From Aphis gossypii (taxonomy: Eukaryota > Arthropoda > Insecta > Hemiptera > Aphididae), in contig NC_065532.1 of assembly GCF_020184175.1 (NCBI RefSeq), forward strand, positions 62,001 to 126,000: a DNA stretch of 64,000 nucleotides. Reading direction: 5' to 3'. Positions 57,660-64,000 of this stretch are shown here, one piece after another. Both the position numbers and the translations under genes were made by a program. The stretch's first letter is position 1; each line of letters starts with the position of its first letter. The notes below the pieces were generated by a model. It saw only the letters and a list, made by a program, of their open reading frames with translations, did not search any database and had not been told where the DNA came from.

Positions 57660-58736
57660 AATAAAATCTAACATTAATAAAAATCTATTAAAAATGTCAT
57701 TATTGATGTGTAAACATCTATGCTATCGGTTTGTAGTACGACCTTCTTGGGGAATCGAGCGTCAGGCGTAAGTCATGTAGTGTGACTGCTTGAGTGTGTG
57801 TGTGTGTGAGTCTATTGCGCACGGTCTTCACGCAGGCTACCCAACATACTTGGCGGCGGTGGCGGACGTCACGGGCGGAGTGAGGTGGCAACACCGATTC
57901 ATTATTATCATTTATTATTCTCGTTTACGTATACGCGCGAAACCGTGTTTGTATCGTATAATAATATTATTATACACTATTCGTTTTGTGCGTCGTCGTC
58001 GTGTCTGTACGAGATATTACTATATTACGAGGTATTGAGTAACTCAAACATTACTGTGGTTCATCAATTGAAAAGATAATTACTTTAAATTTAATTTAAT
58101 TAATAATTTCAATTTTTAAAACAACGTTAATGCTACAAAAATCAAAATGTTATTATTTCTTTAATCCATAAAATTGCAGCTGTATAATACACAGGGACTG
58201 AGACCGGACCGAAAAAAACCGGTTACAGAACCTAAAACCTTGTATAAATTAAAGAACCGAAAATAACCGTAATTTTTATTTTACATTTTTAAAAGACCCT
58301 AATCAAAACCGAAACCCTTATATAAAATCGAAAAAAAAACCATGTGAGTGCCTTTGTACTCACGAATGATGTGTAAACATCTTAGCTGTAGTACGACTTT
58401 GATTGGGTAATATAATGGCATGGTTTAAGTGGGAATTTGTATAATAAGGTAACAATAATCATACAAGATCGCGTTCTATTTAAAATTTATATTTCTTTAA
58501 TATCTCTTATACATGTAATTATTGGTTTATGGTAGCTGAAATAAGATACATAAATTTCTGGTTTTCTAACATTTAAAAATCGCGAGAATACACCGTCTAG
58601 TGTAGTCGCGAGTTCGCCAACGTGGTTTTTGTTCCATTTTTTCTGACCGAGCCACGTGCTCCACCACCGTTTCTTTTTCCGTTTCCGCGGTCTACCTTTC
58701 CGCCGTGTATCCGGTTTTATCTACTCGATCGCTGAC
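57660..58736. other. Intergenic DNA with GC-richer blocks
   Basis: GC-richer stretches at 57830-57900 and 58590-58736, a (TG)n run near 57798, and a repeated GATGTGTAAACATCT word at 57704 and 58367. At 58189 CAGGGACTGAGACCGG looks like a hAT-type end, but no partner end was found. Frames here are unsupported. Confidence 0.4.
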
Positions 58737-59366
58737 ATGTCGACCAGCACCAACGTCACGTCCGTGTCTACCACCGCCGTCGCCTCGACGTCCAACACCA
58801 CGTCGCTCATCGACACGATGCCGTCGACCATCATGACGACGGACGCGAGCTCTGAGATCTCTGCCGTCACCCACGTCAGGCTTCCGAGTTTCTGGGCAAC
58901 ACTCGTCGATGCAATGGTTCACGCACGCAGATGCTATGTTCGCGAATAAGCGAATCCGTTCGGACCTTACGTGCTCGAGGCCTTGGACGAGGACGGCGTG
59001 CGGACCGCCTCAGACCTGCTAGGTGCCGACGCGTCGTACGACGCGATCCATCAGCTGCTCATCACGGCCTACAGTTTGCCGCAAGCCACGCAGTTGCAGC
59101 GCATCATCCAACCGGGCGGCATGGAAGATCGCACCCCATCGCGACTCCTGCGGGACATGCGGGAAGTCTATCCCGACGGGATGTCCGATACGTCGCTGGT
59201 CGCGTTCTGGATGAGCAAGCTCCCGCCACCCATCCGCACCGTCGTTGCCGTTCTCTCGGGCTCCGGAGATTACCTGGCGGAACGCGCCGACCGCGTGTGG
59301 GAAGTGTACCAAGCGGCAGAGCTTTCAGCCGTCAGCAAAAGTTTTAGTCCTACCTTACCGCGGTAG
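58737..59366 (+). pseudogene. Gypsy-type LTR retrotransposon gag fragment, two frameshifts
   Basis: From ATG 58737 (MSTSTNVTSVSTTAV, Ser/Thr-rich leader) to VRLPSFW, then in a second frame QWFTHADAMFANKRIRSDLT, then in a third frame LEALDEDGVRTASDLLG ... GGMEDRTPSRLLRDMREVYP ... FWMSKLPPPIRTVV ... ERADRVWEVY. This is the capsid-domain pattern of Gypsy-like gag. No zinc knuckle, protease or pol follows; coding ends at 59366 and AT-rich DNA resumes at once. GC content is far above its surroundings, as in a recently arrived retrotransposon piece. Gag forms the particle around element RNA. Confidence 0.7.
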
Positions 59367-60220
59367 CTAAAATATTATTGATACGCTACTTTTATTATTA
59401 TTAATTTGTATATTATCAATTGCTATCTTAATCGATGTTATTATTATTATATATATATATATTGTTTTTTAAATGTTTTATTACGTATTATTATTATAAA
59501 ACCTTTACTTTGTATAGTAGGTAGGCGCCTACATCTCTTTATGTATATTTTATAATTATTATCATTATTTATAATTTGCGTATATATTATATTATTATAT
59601 TATTTAATTCCTGTTTATGTTATGTGATGTTATATTATAATACAGTCCACGGAATAATATTATTAATCCAAAATTGTTGATTTATTATTATTAGTGTTAG
59701 CAACATATTGGGTTTATATACTATTAAGATAAATTAAACACACGATACAACAACACTACAAACATGAAACAAATATTTAAAAATTAAAAATCAATTAACA
59801 GTTGATCGAATTTTGATTTTTATTAGGCATAAAATTCTGTTTAGCTATTTTTTTCCTGAAACCATTGTACTTTTTTCAACCATTAAAGAACAATTAAACA
59901 TAATAAAACATATAAAACATAATGCTTAGGTATAATTTTAGAAATAAAAAACTCAAAAGTAAAAAAATATGTACATAAACGACAGTGTACAGATTATAAA
60001 TAAATTGGCGGATCAAAATTTTTCGATCGTTTCGCTTGCTTTAACTTCAATAATTGATTTCTATCCACTTTCATAACCCATAACATTAATTATTGTAAAC
60101 AACATCAACAATATACCAAATAAAATAACTTGACATAGGTACATATAAATATAAAAGCATATTATAATAACCACATAATATAATAATAGTTGTATTAAAT
60201 ATATAATAATAAAATAATAT
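59367..60220. other. AT-rich intergenic DNA
   Basis: Simple TA/TTA repeats around 59440-59660; no gene seen. Confidence 0.4.
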
Positions 60221-62018
60221 TTAAATAACAAAATCCAATTTTCTTTTGGTCTTTGAAGATCTTTCTATAACTTTTGATGTGTCAATAGTTATGTTTCTAT
60301 GAATGTTCATCAAAGCCAAACCTGTCAGTCTTTTCTGAGACATTTGGCTTCTCAGCCATGTTTTTAACCTGATGTAACATTAAGTATATTTCAGAAAGCA
60401 ATAAGCAAACAGTCAAAAGCCAAAGGAGTTATGATTTATGCAAAGGAAAAAAGGTGGACAAATTTATAAAAATAATCACATAATTAAATAAATGAATCAA
60501 TTAAATATCTAAATCAGACTATCTGAGTAAAGCAATACTGAATAACAGAAATTAAATAGCATAAATAGCATTTTTAATTAGTTAAGTTATGTCATAAATA
60601 ATAACTAGTTGTAAAAAAAATCTAAACTGATTTTGTTCAACATGGGTAAGTAAAGACTAAAATATAAATTAATGCAAATTATTTCATAAGGCAGTTTTTT
60701 TTAGTTAATTAGATTTATTGCCTAGTAAGCTAAAAATTAATTTCATAAAAAAGCATGAAGACTTAAGTTTAACTTTTTTTTTCTTAGTTTGTGTCTTAAT
60801 CACAAAATAGTATTTGATGATTAAATTATAATATGATAATAGTAACCTTCACATCAATTAATAATATTGAGGCTAAAAATAAAAAATAACTTAATTTCTA
60901 AAAAAAATACCTAGATAATATATATTATATATATATATATATAGGATTATAATATTATAATATTATGTAATAATATACTATTAATATATCTATATATTTT
61001 GTGCTCTTTAGAGTGCATAAATGCATGCATATTTAGTATATTTTTAACCACATAAGTTCTAAGCCCTGCTTTTTACCAAAATTATTTTCTTCTAACTTAA
61101 AAAAAAGCAAAATATACATGCATACCTCCTTAAAGTAGAGAAGCTGCGTTCTGTTGATGCGATACTTACTGGTAATGTTGCTAATACTACTAAAACCTGT
61201 TTAATTGTAGGAAACATGACTGGATGACATTCATCAATAGATTCCAATACACCAGAAGTATTTTAAGACCTTAAAATAATTTTAAATAAAAAATATGTGA
61301 TTTTTACCGATCAATTAAATACATTAAGTTGTATTTAATAAATTGAGTATTTACCTTCATTTTTACTGGAAATCCAATTTGATTTCCATAAATAAACTTC
61401 TCCTTTTAAAATGTTAATATTTATATCCAAAAATATAAAATGTTCAATTACTGTATCAATCATTTTTTTGACATCGAGTGAAGACTTGTTGATTATGTTA
61501 GCTGTAATAAATTCAATCAACTGAAAAATATCTGTTGTTTTTTTATTTAGGAATCTTGATCTCAAGTCTTCTAAAATATTGTCACTTAGGGGAATGTTCA
61601 CAACTCTCCGGTAATATTCCTCTGGTGTATTTGCAGGAGTATTGGCCCTTTTATTTTGAATTTTTGTTAATCTTGGTAACTTGACTTCAATGTCTAAGTC
61701 AACCATTTTAGTTTTAGCTTCAAGAAATATTTCACTAAAATATTCTTCAGCATTTAATCTTTTATCTTCTAAATTTTGTACTATACTGGTAATACAGCTG
61801 GAAGCAGCACTTACATCTAAATTAACTCCTTGTAACATTTTACTGGCTGGTAGTGTGATACTGAGGATATTTGATAATATATACAATGTTATAATAAATT
61901 CACAATTGCACAAACTCAGGAGTAATGAGTAAGCTTTAGATGATGAAACTAGATCTGTCCATTGAGATATATGTGTTAGACTTTCTATAATTTCTGACAT
62001 GTTGGTTTCAAAGTCTAT
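60221..62018 (-). pseudogene. hAT transposase gene, ZMYM1-like, 5' truncated
   Basis: Three exons on the minus strand: ~62018-61355 (MSEIIESLTHISQW, AASSCITSIVQNLEDKR, EEYYRRVVNIPLSDNILEDLRSRF), ~61265-61131 (IDECHPVMFPTIKQVLVVLATLPVSIASTERSFSTLR, split here only for reading) and 60368-60221 (LKTWLRSQMSQKRLTGLALM, ending DFVI). The 'LP-x-S-x-A-x-x-ERSFS-x-LR ... L-x-SxM-x-x-xRL-x-GLAL' signature is the hAT C-terminal dimerisation domain. The catalytic N-terminal half (BED/TTF finger and first Asp residues) is absent upstream of ~62018. Introns have GT-AG borders. Could be a transposon remnant or part of a domesticated ZMYM-like gene. Confidence 0.7.
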
Positions 62019-62220
62019 TATACTAGTGTGACGTTCTACCTAACGTATAACACACAAGCTGGTTAATGATGTCTTAAAACTTTTGGATTTTTTAAGGTTA
62101 TTTTTCAAGATGAAATTCCTTTTGGAAGATAAATGAAAAAATGAAATGGTTTCTTTGAGAATTCCGATAGTATTTCTAACGATTGGACTTTCGAAGATTT
62201 AGAAATTGATAAGTTTAGAG
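62019..62220. other. Flank between two hAT genes
   Basis: Plus-strand frame NDWTFEDLEIDKF just before 62213 is open but too short to assign. GTTTAGAG (62213-62220) is the candidate left target duplication of the next hAT element; its partner lies outside the window. Confidence 0.3.
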
Positions 62221-62750
62221 CAGTGGTTCCCAACCTGGGGGTAATTACCCTCTAAGGGGTAAAAACACAATTTTTTGAGGGGTAAAAGTTAAACTATTTA
62301 TTTTTATTTTAAGTACTCTTGTTAGGTTTACTCATGTGTACTATGACTGTAAATTAAATTATAATAATATAATATTGTTGTTAATAGTTTTGGGAAATAC
62401 CTTATCTTATGTCCTAATGACACTGATAATTTTATTACCTTCAAATAATACTTAGAATATTACATTATATTGAATTTCTTGGAATTATTTTCGTTGTACA
62501 ATTGTCTACACATTTTATATCCTATTATTATAAAATGATATCGATGTTCAATTTAATGGTTTTAATCTTTAAACCATCAGTTAGTCGTTCACCGTTTGTT
62601 TATTTGTGTACTTGTCTGTGCTTTCTACTGAATATCGATCAGTATAGTCGATTTTCTGATTATTTTGACGTTAAGTAAAAGTTGGTGAGTAAAATAATTT
62701 TATATTTTTTTATGTTGGATTTTGATAATTTTCCTTTAAATCAGGAACCA

Positions 62751-63840
62751 TGTCACAGGGGAAAAACGGTCATACAAAGAAGCTTTTCTACAATGGGGTT
62801 TTACTAAGTTTGTTGATAAAAGTGTTGAGAAGCCTCAATGTGTTCTGTGCAACAAAGTTCTCACAATAGAAAGTATGAAACCAAGCAAATTAAAAGAACA
62901 TTTTGAGAAAAGCCATTCTCAGTTTGCAGAAAAAGATATTGCATTTTTCAAACGTAAAGAAGATGCGTTAAAAAATGCACGTATGGATTCATCCGGCTAT
63001 TTTTTTCAGTCAACTGAAGCTGGTCTTGAAGCTTCGTGTTGCAACGCTCTTCGAATCGCGAAAAACAAGAAACCTCATACAATTGGAGAAAATCTCATCA
63101 AACCTTGTATACTAGATGCAGTAAAACTTGTTCTTGTAGAGCAACATGTTGAAAAGACCAACAAGATATCACTTTCTAACAACACTATTAAAAATCGTAT
63201 CGAGGATATGAGCAAGAATATTTTGGACACAGTGCTTAATGAAATAAAGTCAAGTTCTTTCTTCGCCTTACAGTTAGATGAGTCGACCGACGTTGCATCT
63301 TGTTCCCAGCTACTTGTCTATGTTCGATACATAAAAGGCGACGACTTAAAAGAAGAATACTTATTCTCAGAATCACTGAGCACTACTACACGCGGGGAAG
63401 ATGTTTTTCAAACAGTGAAACATTTTATCGATGAAAAGAATCTGCAGTGGTCGAAGTTAATAGGTGTCTGTACAGATGGAGCACCAGCAATGTTGGGCAT
63501 TCGTTCTGGTTTCCAAACATTACCGAAAGAGGTTGCTCCGTTTGCATTATTTAGCCACTGCATTATTCACCGTTATGTTTTGGCAATAAAAACTCTCCCA
63601 CCTGATTTAATGGACACATTTACTCGTGTAGTGAAAATTGTTAACTACATCCGAAGCAGTGCGACAAATACAAGAATATTTAAGGACTTATGTAATGAAC
63701 TGGGAGGAAAATTTGACGTCTTGTTGTTCCATACAGAGGTACGTTGGTTTTCGCGAAGCAAGGTTGTTATGGGCTATGAGATATCTGTAAGATATCTACG
63801 AGATATCAAGGCTAAGTTAGTATGGCCATGCCTCGTGTAG
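62751..63840 (+). pseudogene. hAT transposase, ZBED5/SCAND3-like, frameshifted and 3' truncated
   Basis: ATG 62751 starts MSQGK; a 1-base loss in the A-run at ~62762 moves the frame to KRSYKEAFLQWGFTKFVDKS, which then stays open. BED zinc finger: CVLCNKVL ... LKEHFEKSH. RNase H-like core: LQLDESTDVASCSQLLVYV (first Asp), LIGVCTDGAPAMLG (second Asp), HCIIHR and FHTEVRWFSRSKV. After that the sequence stops resembling the family and reaches a stop at 63838-63840, so the C-terminal Glu and dimerisation domain are missing. The longest undamaged frame, 62875-63840, is 321 aa against ~600 for the family. Confidence 0.8.
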
Positions 63841-64000
63841 AGGGTAATGCGGATGCTACTATGACCATGACATGTGTCGGGATAGTAAGCGCACCAATAA
63901 TTACAGTGCAGTAATGATGCATTTGAGATGTTATTGCACATTCTCAAATTCGTGTCCGAATTTGCAACAACAACTATAAGGACACCTGGTTTCACCCAGA
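63765..64000. other. Unidentified sequence interrupting the hAT gene
   Basis: From TGTTATGGGCTATGAG (63764 onward) family similarity is lost. The sequence has GATATC-rich short repeats (GAGATATCTGTAAGATATC) and no ORF of note. TGTTATGGG would suit an LTR 5' end, but the other end is beyond the window. Confidence 0.35.

Larger units (their letters stand above)
62221..64000 (+). mobile_element. hAT element, ZBED5-type, right end outside the window
   Basis: Starts CAGTGGTTCCCAACCTGG, a classic hAT terminus, followed by GGGGTAA-type subterminal repeats. It has a 5' untranslated region to about 62750 and a transposase ORF on the plus strand. The 3' part is disrupted near 63765 and the right terminus is not in view. 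Confidence 0.75.

Noticed and set aside
58189..58340. CAGGGACTGAGACCGG as the left end of a hAT MITE
   Set aside because: No matching right terminus or 8-bp duplication within the next kilobase.

Overview
The window looks like eukaryotic, insect nuclear DNA, most probably from an aphid or close hemipteran relative. It is very AT-rich, full of the TAGGTACCTA-type words common in aphid DNA, has short GT-AG introns, and is built almost entirely of transposable elements. I found no convincing single-copy host gene, rRNA, tRNA or CRISPR. Most coding sequence is broken by stops, frameshifts or later insertions, so this is a nested graveyard of elements in which target-site duplications (TSDs) often give exact boundaries.

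Layout. (1) 11-10573: a 10.56 kb palindromic (foldback) element with arms of 5.3 and 3.9 kb around a 1.34 kb spacer, flanked by a perfect 8-bp TSD. Each arm carries a ~210-aa protein gene of unknown family and a 99-aa protein gene. A 705-bp hAT-type MITE sits in the spacer. (2) About 10.6-24.0 kb: a decayed Polinton/Maverick with two small coiled-coil ORFs, protein-primed DNA polymerase B, adenain-like protease, minor capsid and major capsid genes. Its polymerase gene is split by a 1,240-bp solo LTR and then cut off by a third, one-armed copy of the foldback element (16954-21571). (3) 24-31 kb: gene-free AT-rich DNA holding several short elements with clear termini and a probable solo LTR. (4) 31.2-43.0 kb: a Helentron (Helitron subgroup) encoding an N-terminal repeat region, a DUF6570-like region, HUH Rep, Pif1-type helicase, an apurinic-type endonuclease and, unusually, a ubiquitin-specific protease (USP) domain. 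A complete P element (37683-42350, TSD GTGATACT) is inserted in the USP gene. (5) 44.9-48.8 kb: a minus-strand non-LTR retrotransposon with PHD-finger ORF1 and EN-RT ORF2. (6) 49.2-51.1 kb: a four-exon minus-strand gene with a SWIM zinc finger and a YqaJ-type nuclease. (7) 52.1-57.7 kb: a multi-exon HARBI1-like PIF/Harbinger transposase gene with a FLYWCH-MULE inserted in its last exon (9-bp TSD) and a probable solo LTR in an intron. (8) 58.7-59.4 kb: a GC-rich Gypsy-type gag remnant. (9) 60.2-62.0 kb and 62.2-64.0 kb: two hAT transposase genes, ZMYM1-like on minus and ZBED5-like on plus, the latter cut at its 3' side by unidentified sequence.

The genes do not form one pathway. They are separate replication and transposition modules stacked by successive insertions: solo LTR and foldback arm into Polinton, P element into Helentron, MULE into Harbinger, LINE fragment into P element. 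The items I consider most worth a second look are the long-armed foldback element with its own arm-encoded proteins, and the USP domain at the C-terminus of the Helentron.
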